Shown in pieces: positions 56,684 through 64,000 of a DNA stretch of 64,000 nucleotides. The notes beneath the pieces are model-generated. The model did no database searches. It was not told the DNA's origin and saw only the letters and a list, made by a program, of their open reading frames with translations. The stretch comes from Vibrio vulnificus NBRC 15645 = ATCC 27562 (GTDB lineage: Bacteria > Pseudomonadota > Gammaproteobacteria > Enterobacterales > Vibrionaceae): contig NZ_CP012882.1 in assembly GCF_002224265.1 (NCBI RefSeq), forward strand, positions 310,001 through 374,000, written 5' to 3'. The stretch's first letter is position 1, and every line of letters begins with the position of its first letter. Both the position numbers and the translations under genes were made by a program.

Positions 56684-59137
56684 TTAACGGTGAACCGCTT
56701 CGAGTTTCCAAATGTTGTTCACGTAATCGCGGATGGAGCGGTCTGAACTGAACTTGCCAACCAAAGCGGTGTTCAGAATCGCTTTCTTCGCCCAACCGGC
56801 TTGATCGCGGTACTGCTTGTCCATCGCTTCGTGCGCTTTCACATAAGAAGCGAAGTCTGCAAGACATAGGTACGGGTCACCGCCATCTAGTAGGCTATCG
56901 AAGGTCGCTCGTAGCAGGCCAGGTTGACCCGGAGTGAACTCTTCACCAAGAAGAAGATCCATCGACGCTTTCAGTAGTGGGTCTGCGTTGTAGTAATCGA
57001 ATGGGTTGTACCCTTTCGCTTTCAGCGCTTCTACGCCATCCACTTCTAGACCAAAGATGTAGATGTTGTCATCGCCCACTTCTTCACGAATCTCAACGTT
57101 CGCGCCGTCCATAGTGCCGATAGTCAACGCACCGTTCAGTGCCATCTTCATGTTACCAGTACCAGATGCTTCTTTACCTGCGGTTGAGATTTGCTCAGAC
57201 ACATCCGCCGCTGGGATGATGATTTCAGCCATGCTCACGCGGTAATCAGGAATGAAGACCACTTTTAGCTTGTTACCGATGCGTGGATCGTTGTTGATCT
57301 TCTCTGCAATCTTGTTCAGCGCAAAAATGATCTCTTTCGCTAGGTGGTAACCCGGTGCCGCTTTCGCTGCGAAGAACACCACGCGTGGCGCCATGTCGAA
57401 GTTCGCATCGTTCAGTAGGCGGTGGTACAGAGACAAAATGTGCAGCATGTTTAGGTGCTGACGCTTGTACTCGTGTAGACGCTTGATTTGCACATCGAAG
57501 ATCGCATTGGTATCGAGATCGATGTTCATGTTCTCTTTCACCCAGTTCGCTAGGCGCTCTTTGTTCGCCTTCTTAACCGCCATGTATTCCTTCTGGAATT
57601 TCGCGTCATCAGCAAACTTGGCAACACCTTCTAGCTGCTCTAGGTGTGCAGGCCAATCCGTACCAATCTTCTCAGAGATCAGTGCAGACAAACCTGGGTT
57701 ACAGAATTTCAACCAACGACGTGGCGTCACACCGTTTGTCACGTTTTGTAGACGCGTTGGGTAAAGCTCATCAAACTCTGGGAATAGGTCACGTTTTACC
57801 AATTCAGAGTGCAGTGCGGCTACCCCGTTGACTGCGTAAGAGCCAATCACACATAGGTTTGCCATGCGAACCATACGGTGGAAACCTTCTTGGATGATAG
57901 AAAGCTTCTGCTGCTTCGCAACATCACCAGGCCACTTCGCACGCACTTCTTGTAGGAAGCGGTGGTTGATTTCGTAAATGATTTCCATGTGACGAGGAAG
58001 TAGGTGCTGAATCAAAGATTCGCTCCACGTTTCTAGTGCTTCTGGCAATAGCGTGTGGTTGGTGTAGGCGAATGTCTTCGAGCTGATCGCCCACGCTTCA
58101 TCCCAATTTAGGCCTTTTTCATCAATCAGAATACGCATCAACTCAGGAATCGCGATGGTTGGGTGCGTGTCGTTCAACTGAATGGTTTCAAAGTTTGGTA
58201 GCGAAGCCAATGTGTGGCCAGCGGCTTCATGACGACGAAGGATATCGCGTACTGATGCTGCACTGTGGAAGTACTGCTGCATCAAACGTAGCGTTTTGCC
58301 TTTTTCGTGGTTGTCGTTCGGGTAAAGAACTTTGGTGATGTTGCCCGCATCGATCAGTGCGTGCTGCGCTTCAAAGTAGTTACCATTATTGAAGCTCTCT
58401 AGTGAGAATGGCGCAATCGCCTGACATTCCCACAAACGCAGTGGATAAACCGTTTCGCTCTCGTAACCCACGATCGGTAGATCCCATGGCATCGCTTTAA
58501 CGTGCATGCCTGGTACCCACTGACGGCGCTCTTTGCCACCTTCGTTGATGACTTCAACGTGACCGTAGAAACCAATCTCTTGAGCCAGTTCAGGACGAGC
58601 CACTTCCCATGGGTAGCCTTCTACACCACGCCATGCGTCTGGCGCTTCTTTTTGACGACCTGCTTCAAATGATTGTTTGAATAGACCGTATTCGTAGTGC
58701 AAGCCATAACCCACGGTTGGGAACTCTTGCGCCGCCAAAGAATCCATAAAACACGCCGCTAGACGGCCTAGACCACCGTTACCCAATGATGGGTCACGTT
58801 CTTCTTCAAGAAGATCCGTTAGGTTTTGGCCAAGCTCAGCCATCGCTTCAGTGATCTGCTCGTACAGACCCATGCTGATCAAGTTGTTACCGGTTAAACG
58901 GCCAATCAAGAATTCAAGCGATAGGTAGTTGACGCTTTTCGCTTCAACGATTTTTTTGTCTGTCTCTGTTGCAAGCAAATCAAAAGTCGTCAGCTCTGCT
59001 AACGCACGGCCCATTGCAAGATACCAAGCGCGGCTATCTGCGTTTTCAAGCGTGTGTGCATACGTTGCTGACAGGTGTTTTTTAACACTTTCTTGGAACG
59101 ACACTTTGTCGAACTGTTTCTGTTGAGTAGGTTTCAT
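56684..59137 (-). CDS. malP: Maltodextrin phosphorylase MalP
   Basis: An 817-residue GT35 phosphorylase that releases glucose-1-phosphate from maltodextrins. The PLP lysine is in GTGNMKMALNGALTIGTMDG; other landmarks are NYLSLEFLIGR, GNGGLGRLAACFMDSLA and VTNGVTPRRWL. The ATG at 59137 gives MKPTQQKQFDKVSFQESV; the longest frame adds 23 non-family residues from the promoter region. It is the first gene of malPQ and divergent from malT. Confidence 0.95.
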   Translation of the reverse strand: MKPTQQKQFDKVSFQESVKKHLSATYAHTLENADSRAWYLAMGRALAELTTFDLLATETDKKIVEAKSVNYLSLEFLIGRLTGNNLISMGLYEQITEAMAELGQNLTDLLEEERDPSLGNGGLGRLAACFMDSLAAQEFPTVGYGLHYEYGLFKQSFEAGRQKEAPDAWRGVEGYPWEVARPELAQEIGFYGHVEVINEGGKERRQWVPGMHVKAMPWDLPIVGYESETVYPLRLWECQAIAPFSLESFNNGNYFEAQHALIDAGNITKVLYPNDNHEKGKTLRLMQQYFHSAASVRDILRRHEAAGHTLASLPNFETIQLNDTHPTIAIPELMRILIDEKGLNWDEAWAISSKTFAYTNHTLLPEALETWSESLIQHLLPRHMEIIYEINHRFLQEVRAKWPGDVAKQQKLSIIQEGFHRMVRMANLCVIGSYAVNGVAALHSELVKRDLFPEFDELYPTRLQNVTNGVTPRRWLKFCNPGLSALISEKIGTDWPAHLEQLEGVAKFADDAKFQKEYMAVKKANKERLANWVKENMNIDLDTNAIFDVQIKRLHEYKRQHLNMLHILSLYHRLLNDANFDMAPRVVFFAAKAAPGYHLAKEIIFALNKIAEKINNDPRIGNKLKVVFIPDYRVSMAEIIIPAADVSEQISTAGKEASGTGNMKMALNGALTIGTMDGANVEIREEVGDDNIYIFGLEVDGVEALKAKGYNPFDYYNADPLLKASMDLLLGEEFTPGQPGLLRATFDSLLDGGDPYLCLADFASYVKAHEAMDKQYRDQAGWAKKAILNTALVGKFSSDRSIRDYVNNIWKLEAVHR

Positions 59138-59205
59138 TACCGAAATCTCACTTTTGGTTCTAATCCATCTGCGATACATCGTGCATGGATGGCAATGAAT
59201 AAACA

Positions 59206-59211
59206 TCCTCC
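59206..59211 (-). promoter_or_regulatory. malP: Candidate MalT box
   Basis: On the minus strand GGAGGA fits the core GGA(T/G)GA of MalT boxes and points toward malP. It is only about 70 bp from the malP ATG. A six-base match is weak evidence on its own. Confidence 0.35.
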
Positions 59212-59229
59212 TAGTTTTCAGCCTCTACA

Positions 59230-59237
59230 GGAGGAGG
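59230..59237 (+). promoter_or_regulatory. Candidate MalT box in a G-rich run
   Basis: GGAGGAGG matches positions 3-10 of the MalT consensus GGGGA(T/G)GAGG exactly. Further imperfect G-rich copies (GGGGGATTGG at 59253-59262 and GGGGGAC at 59261-59267) follow, giving a cluster as seen in malT-controlled promoters. Confidence 0.45.
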
Positions 59238-59313
59238 GGCAAGGGCGTAGAGGGGGGATTGGGGGACTGTTAGTGATCCGTCTCTCACCTTTCCCTCTAA
59301 GACACCAGATTGC

Positions 59314-59329
59314 AGTGATTGAGATCACA
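59314..59329. promoter_or_regulatory. CRP-binding site in the malP-malT intergenic region
   Basis: AGTGATTGAGATCACA matches TGTGA-N6-TCACA with one mismatch. It lies 177 bp before malP and 364 bp before malT. Activation of both mal units by cAMP-CRP is well known in enteric bacteria and Vibrio. The rest of the 555-bp gap 59138-59692 shows no gene. Confidence 0.75.
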
Positions 59330-59692
59330 GCCATCAACTAATAACTCTAGATGGCAAATATGACGCTGAGGTTGAAGAGCGAATTTAGAAAATCCATTTT
59401 TGTAAATTCGATCACAATAAAGTTTTGGTTTATGAAAAATGTTGCAAAATATTGCGCAATGCCATTCTTACTTAACGATTCAGATGGAGAATTTATAGAT
59501 CAAATTCACAAAATTGGGGCGTAGTTGGCGTCAAAACCATCAACTCTTGAGAATTAGGAAGTGGATCAAAGTCTGAGGTGATTTCTTTAACGTAACATGC
59601 CCAACAATTCGAGCATTTTGTCTAATTTTTGTTCGCTGGCTACATCCGGTTTTTCTGCCATGAAAAACCCAATATAAAAAGGAAGTATTAGA

Positions 59693-62401
59693 ATGTGGAT
59701 TCCTTCAAAACTCACACGCCCAGGCCGACTGCATAATGCGATTGTCCGCCCGAGAGTGTTAGAGCTGCTGCAACAAGCCCCTTACTATAAGTTGGTGTTG
59801 TTCCGCTCTCCCGCTGGCTACGGAAAAACCACCATGGCTGCGCAATGGTTGGCCGACAAAACCAACGTGGGTTGGTACAGCATCGATGACAGTGATAACG
59901 ACGGTTTCCGCTTCATTAACTACCTGCTACAAGCACTCAATAAAGCGACCAATGGCAACTGCAACAATGCACAAAAATTAGCAGAAAAGCGCCAGTTTTC
60001 CTCCCTGCGCTCGCTGTTTAGCGATGTGTTCGCTGAGATGGTCGACTTTCATCAAGAGTGCTATGTGGTACTGGATGACTACCACGTGATCAACAACGAA
60101 GAAGTGCACGAAGCGATGCGTTTCTTCCTAAAACACATGCCAGACAACCTCACCCTTGTGGTCACCAGCCGTGCCAACCCACCTCTGGGCACAGCCAACT
60201 TGCGTGTGCGCGATCTGATGATTGAGATTGGCAATGAGATGTTGGCCTTCGACACCGAAGAGACCACACGATTTTTCAACCAGCGCGTCGCCGATGGCAT
60301 CGATGAAGATACCGCCAACAATCTGCGTAACTATGTAGAAGGCTGGCCATCGGCATTGCAACTGATCGCCCTTCAAGCACAGCATCAAAAGCGCACCTTA
60401 GCGCAATCAGCCGAATCGGTTTCCCAGTTTAACCATGCCCATCTCTGGGATTATTTGGTGGAAGAGGTGTTTGACCTGCTCGATGCCGATACACGCAAAT
60501 TCTTGATGCAGGTGTCGGTGCTCGATCACTTTAACGATGAGCTGGTCTACGCCCTCACCCAGCGTGAAGATGCACTAGGGATGATTGAATCTCTCAACCG
60601 CTACGGCTTATTCATCTATCCGCTTGAAGGTGAGCAAAACTGGTTCCGCTTCCACAATTTGTTTGGCGAGTTCTTGTCTCACGAGCGTCAAGCGCGTATT
60701 CCACAACAGGAGCAGGAGCTTAACCGCAATGCTGCCATTGCGTGGTTGAAACAAAAATCCCCGCATCAAGCGATTCGTCACGCCCAAAAGGCGTATGACG
60801 GAGAACTGGTGGCGGAGATCCTCAATGAGTTTGGTTGGAAAATGTTCAACCAAGGCGAGCTGTCTACTCTGGAATCTGCCATCAACCTGCTGGAAAAAGA
60901 TCTTCTGTTCAGTAACCCAAAACTGACCATGCTACGCGCTTGGCTTGCACAAAGTCAGCACCGCTACAACCAAGTAGGCACCTTACTGGCCGAAGCAGAA
61001 AATGAGCACAAAAAGCGCAATATTGATCTTGATATCCAATACCAAGGCCAAGCGAATGCATTACTTGCTCAGGTAGCGATCAACAGCAACGATCCAGAAA
61101 AAGCCCTCGAGCTGGCTGAACTGGCATTAAGCCAGCTGGATAGCACGGTTTACCGCAGCCGCATCGTCGCGACTTCAGTCGTAGGGGAAGTGAACCACGT
61201 GATTGGCCGCCTTGATCGCGCTCTGCCAATGATGCAGCAAACCGAAAAGCTGGCGCGCCAATACCAAGTTTACCACCAAGCGCTGTGGGCGATTTTGCAG
61301 CAAAGCGAAATTCTTATCGCGCAGGGCTATGTGCAAGCCGCGTTCGAGCTGCAAGATTCCGCCTTCCGCCTGATTGAGGAGCAGCAGCTTCAACATGTGC
61401 CTTTGCATGAGTTCTTGCTGCGCGTGCGAGCGCAAGTGTTGTGGTGTTGGAACCGTTTGGACGAAGCTGAAGAGTGCGCTTACAAAGGGCTGCAAATTCT
61501 GGAAAATCACGCGCCAAGCAAACACTTGCACAGTTATTCCATGCTGGCTCGCATCGCCATTGGCCGTGGCGAGCTCGATCGCGCAGGCAAGTTCATCGAA
61601 CACATTCAACATTTGATGAAGCAGTCCACCTACCACGTGGATTGGACCGCCAATGCTTCACTTTCACTGATCCTATACTGGCAAGCGAAAGGCAAACTCA
61701 ACGCGATTCAAGAGTGGCTAGACACGGCTGTGCGTCCTGAAAATGCCTGCAACCACTTCTGCCAATTACAGTGGCGTAATATCGCTCGTGCTCACATCAA
61801 CCTTGGTCAATACGACCAAGCGCGCCAAGCCTTGGATTTCTTGCAAAGTGAGGCCGAGAAAGCGAATTTAGTCACCGATCGCAACCGTAACCTGATCATT
61901 GAGGCAATTTTTGCTGTTCATCAGAAAGATGAGAATCAAGCCAAAGTGCTGCTTAAGGAAGCACTGCAGCTCACTAACCAAACCGGTATGGTCGGCAATT
62001 TCTTGATTGATGGCGCGACCATTGGCAACTTGTTGGAAAAACTCACCAACCGCCATGAGCTGGGTGACTTAGAACGCCACCGCGCACTGCAATTGATGAA
62101 AGACATCTCTTCTAATCAGCGCAGCCGATCGGTTCACTTTGACGAAGAATTTGTCGAGAAACTGGTCACCCACCCGAATGTACCTGAGTTAGTGCGCACC
62201 AGCCCACTGACACAAAGAGAGTGGCAAGTGCTGGGCTTGATCTATTCTGGCTTTAGTAACGAGCAGATCGCCCAAGAGCTCGATGTCGCGGGCACCACCA
62301 TCAAAACCCACATCCGCAACTTGTATCAAAAACTCAATATCGCCAACCGTAAAGAAGCGGTCACCACCGCAGAGAACCTCTTGCAGTTGATGGGGTATTA
62401 A
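59693..62401 (+). CDS. malT: Maltose regulon activator MalT
   Basis: A 902-residue STAND-type ATP-dependent activator. Order: N-terminal nucleotide-binding domain with Walker [10 protein letters not shown] and Walker B-like CYVVLDDYH, winged-helix and superhelical TPR-like repeats in the middle (about residues 430-800), and a C-terminal LuxR-type helix-turn-helix ([20 protein letters not shown] and on). Maltotriose and ATP drive its oligomerisation. AAGGAAG is before the ATG. It probably activates malPQ across the divergent region. Confidence 0.96.
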   Translation: MWIPSKLTRPGRLHNAIVRPRVLELLQQAPYYKLVLFRSPAGYGKTTMAAQWLADKTNVGWYSIDDSDNDGFRFINYLLQALNKATNGNCNNAQKLAEKRQFSSLRSLFSDVFAEMVDFHQECYVVLDDYHVINNEEVHEAMRFFLKHMPDNLTLVVTSRANPPLGTANLRVRDLMIEIGNEMLAFDTEETTRFFNQRVADGIDEDTANNLRNYVEGWPSALQLIALQAQHQKRTLAQSAESVSQFNHAHLWDYLVEEVFDLLDADTRKFLMQVSVLDHFNDELVYALTQREDALGMIESLNRYGLFIYPLEGEQNWFRFHNLFGEFLSHERQARIPQQEQELNRNAAIAWLKQKSPHQAIRHAQKAYDGELVAEILNEFGWKMFNQGELSTLESAINLLEKDLLFSNPKLTMLRAWLAQSQHRYNQVGTLLAEAENEHKKRNIDLDIQYQGQANALLAQVAINSNDPEKALELAELALSQLDSTVYRSRIVATSVVGEVNHVIGRLDRALPMMQQTEKLARQYQVYHQALWAILQQSEILIAQGYVQAAFELQDSAFRLIEEQQLQHVPLHEFLLRVRAQVLWCWNRLDEAEECAYKGLQILENHAPSKHLHSYSMLARIAIGRGELDRAGKFIEHIQHLMKQSTYHVDWTANASLSLILYWQAKGKLNAIQEWLDTAVRPENACNHFCQLQWRNIARAHINLGQYDQARQALDFLQSEAEKANLVTDRNRNLIIEAIFAVHQKDENQAKVLLKEALQLTNQTGMVGNFLIDGATIGNLLEKLTNRHELGDLERHRALQLMKDISSNQRSRSVHFDEEFVEKLVTHPNVPELVRTSPLTQREWQVLGLIYSGFSNEQIAQELDVAGTTIKTHIRNLYQKLNIANRKEAVTTAENLLQLMGY

Positions 62402-62436
62402 ATACTCCCGATATCAGATAATAGTTACAACACTCA

Positions 62437-62463
62437 AAAGCCGATCAATCGATCGGCTTTTTT
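62437..62463 (+). terminator. Rho-independent terminator after malT
   Basis: AAAGCCGATC and GATCGGCTTT form a 10-bp perfect stem with loop AATC, followed by a T tract (TTTTTT in all). Confidence 0.9.
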
Positions 62464-62721
62464 CTTTCATCAGTCAAATCCGTTACGAACGTTCAACTCT
62501 GTTTATCGCGCTATCGAATCCCCAACAAAATTGAATATAACCGATTGATATTGTTTACTATCTAGTCAAATTTATAAAAAATCACATCAAAATCACACTT
62601 AGATAAATTATTTAGGTGAATTCGACTCGGTTTGATTATTATCGAGAAATAATGAGTTTCATTCTCATTTGATCAGTAAGACAGCAAAGCGACATAGAAT
62701 AGGTATCCGAAAAACTAAATC
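62464..62721. other. A/T-rich intergenic region
   Basis: No gene is seen here. The stretch 62520-62700 is rich in A and T with several TATAAT-like and poly-A/T tracts, as expected of a promoter region or of a junction with acquired DNA before the Imm49-like genes. Confidence 0.5.
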
Positions 62722-63759
62722 ATGAACATACGAACAAAACCGCACCATAAATTTTCGCTGTACATGGGTGACAATCGTTCAGATTATTCCGAGTGTGAAA
62801 TCGACAGTATACAATTTAATATTCATAATTTTGACATGTATACCTCAAACTCTACTTACATACAGAACTATGCCGCTTCCGACGATATTTTCTATCGAAT
62901 AGCAAGCGCTATTCTTTTGCATTGGTCTCGGCCCGCAATTCAATATTTGATTGGTTCGGCGTCAGAGCTGGCTAAGATGCATTGGGCGATTCACTGCCAG
63001 CCGAACCAGACCATTGAGGTGGACTATTTTACCCAGCGCTTGCAAGTCACCACAGTAGAAAAGCAGCACGATTACAACAGCTACGACTCTTTGATTCATT
63101 GGTTGGATGGCGCAAGCATGGCGATTTTAGCTGATAACCCACAGGCGAAAGCGCAGATCAACGCCGTTCCCGCTCATGAAATCTCACGGAAAACAGACCT
63201 CACCGATTTTCGTCCGATTGAACAAGATTTCTTTCACTTGTTTAAGGCGTTTTTGTTTGGTGAGCAAAACAAGGAGCAACAGGCCGCACTGCTGCAAGCG
63301 GTGGTTCCCTACCTCACCAGTGAGTTAATTGCGGAAAAAGGCCACCCTTACTGGATGGATTATTATGAGTTTCTTATTTTTCCGCTCTACAGCCTGATTG
63401 CGATTAGCTGGGGATTTGAAGCAACACCGCTAGACCAAGCGGTGGAAGCGTCTATCGAGGCCAACTATCAATGGTATGCCTATTTTGCCGAACAAAATGG
63501 CGGCAAAACCGGAGAAGAGAGCTTGCACCTTAATGACCGTAGCTGCTTGTTTCACAACATTCTCACCGCGTTTTTAAAGGTGCACTACCAACAAACGGGT
63601 GAAACGCCAAGCTTCGATTCGCTCTACACGCCGATGTGGTTGATCAAAGGCGAAGGCCCAAGCTTTGAAGCGCTCAAGGCCAACCCGCCCGAGTTCACCG
63701 TTGAATCCGTGTTAGCCGAATCCTTGGGTTGCAAGGGCAACAAGCACTCATCTCTTTGA
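62722..63759 (+). CDS. Imm49-like predicted immunity protein, copy 1
   Basis: A 345-residue, mostly helical soluble protein with no signal peptide. The central block SLIHWLDGASMAILADNPQAKAQINAVP and the following FFHLFKAFLFGEQNKEQQ resemble the Imm49 immunity family (Trp-containing helix, then a run of helices). The ribosome binding site is weak. It is followed after 19 bp by a second gene that starts with a closely related sequence. The family call is by pattern only. No toxin gene is in the window. Confidence 0.62.
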   Translation: MNIRTKPHHKFSLYMGDNRSDYSECEIDSIQFNIHNFDMYTSNSTYIQNYAASDDIFYRIASAILLHWSRPAIQYLIGSASELAKMHWAIHCQPNQTIEVDYFTQRLQVTTVEKQHDYNSYDSLIHWLDGASMAILADNPQAKAQINAVPAHEISRKTDLTDFRPIEQDFFHLFKAFLFGEQNKEQQAALLQAVVPYLTSELIAEKGHPYWMDYYEFLIFPLYSLIAISWGFEATPLDQAVEASIEANYQWYAYFAEQNGGKTGEESLHLNDRSCLFHNILTAFLKVHYQQTGETPSFDSLYTPMWLIKGEGPSFEALKANPPEFTVESVLAESLGCKGNKHSSL

Positions 63760-63778
63760 CTATAAGCAAGGCTGAACC

Positions 63779-64000
63779 ATGAATACACTCCTAAAACCAC
63801 ACCACAAGTTCACGTATTACATGATTGAGAATCGTACTGATTACACCATCTGGGGAATTGAAGATATTCACTTTTATCGTGCTTCTTTTGAAAAGAATTC
63901 ATCAAACTCAACCTACATCCAGAATCATGCAGCGTCAGCGACAGTTTATCATGCAATAGCGCGCGCAATTCTTTTGCATTGGTCTCGGCCCGCGATTCAA
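63779..64000 (+). CDS. Imm49-like predicted immunity protein, copy 2 (3' end beyond window)
   Basis: The frame opens at ATG 63779 (AAGG eight bases upstream) and is still open at 64000, 74 codons in. It starts MNTLLKPHHKFTYYMIENRT and contains NSSNSTYIQNHAA and AILLHWSRPAIQ, matching copy 1 (MNIRTKPHHKFSLYM, TSNSTYIQNYAA, AILLHWSRPAIQ). The two are tandem paralogues. Confidence 0.8.
   Translation, partial: MNTLLKPHHKFTYYMIENRTDYTIWGIEDIHFYRASFEKNSSNSTYIQNHAASATVYHAIARAILLHWSRPAIQ

Overview
This window looks like part of a Vibrio genome, most likely the second chromosome of a Vibrio vulnificus-like species. Evidence is the mix of MalT/MalP/MalQ/GlgB, a chitin-active LPMO with an ERIC-type repeat beside it, QseBC-like and HD-GYP signalling genes, several chemotaxis receptors and about 47% GC by eye. 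The species is an inference. No rRNA, tRNA, CRISPR array or insertion sequence was seen.

Positions 1-13,900 hold a polysaccharide locus that reads as beta-1,3-glucan (laminarin) use. It has a GH17 lipoprotein (cut by the left edge), a divergent LacI regulator, a very large GH94-clan phosphorylase (GH149/GH161-like), a five-gene Opp/Dpp-type ABC importer and a signal-less PBP2-like protein. Six copies of one palindrome built on AAAGAAAGCGCTTTCTTT lie in front of these transcription units and probably form a single LacI regulon. The model is: surface cleavage by GH17, import of oligosaccharides, then cytosolic phosphorolysis.

Positions 13,900-23,900 hold a second, maltose-type sugar locus, all on the minus strand: LamB-like porin, LacI regulator, binding protein, two permeases, GH1 beta-glucosidase, MsmX/MalK-like ATPase and another LacI regulator. 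The first LacI is a paralogue of the one in the laminarin locus but sits beside a different operator, based on TGAAAC/GTTTCA arms. It probably handles short beta-glucosides.

Positions 23,900-51,900 are mixed: a cysteine-free molybdopterin-fold periplasmic protein paired with a diguanylate cyclase, a two-component system, an orphan solute-binding protein, a LysR/VOC divergent pair, an M16 lipoprotein peptidase, a Na/Pi cotransporter, a double-HD protein with HD-GYP, YghU, succinate-semialdehyde dehydrogenase, two MCPs, an HAD phosphatase, a Fic toxin with a previously unlisted 51-residue antitoxin, the LPMO, pyroglutamyl peptidase, a predicted HExxH peptidase, an Lrp/LysE divergent pair and rimO.

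Positions 51,900-62,500 are the alpha-glucan cluster: malP-malQ-glgB on the minus strand, divergent from malT, with a strong CRP site and MalT-box-like sequences between malP and malT. The right edge starts a tandem array of Imm49-like proteins, which suggests a polymorphic-toxin immunity locus continuing beyond the window.

Start sites were moved from the longest ORF wherever a Shine-Dalgarno sequence or family alignment pointed inward. All family names come from reading motifs, not from database searches.
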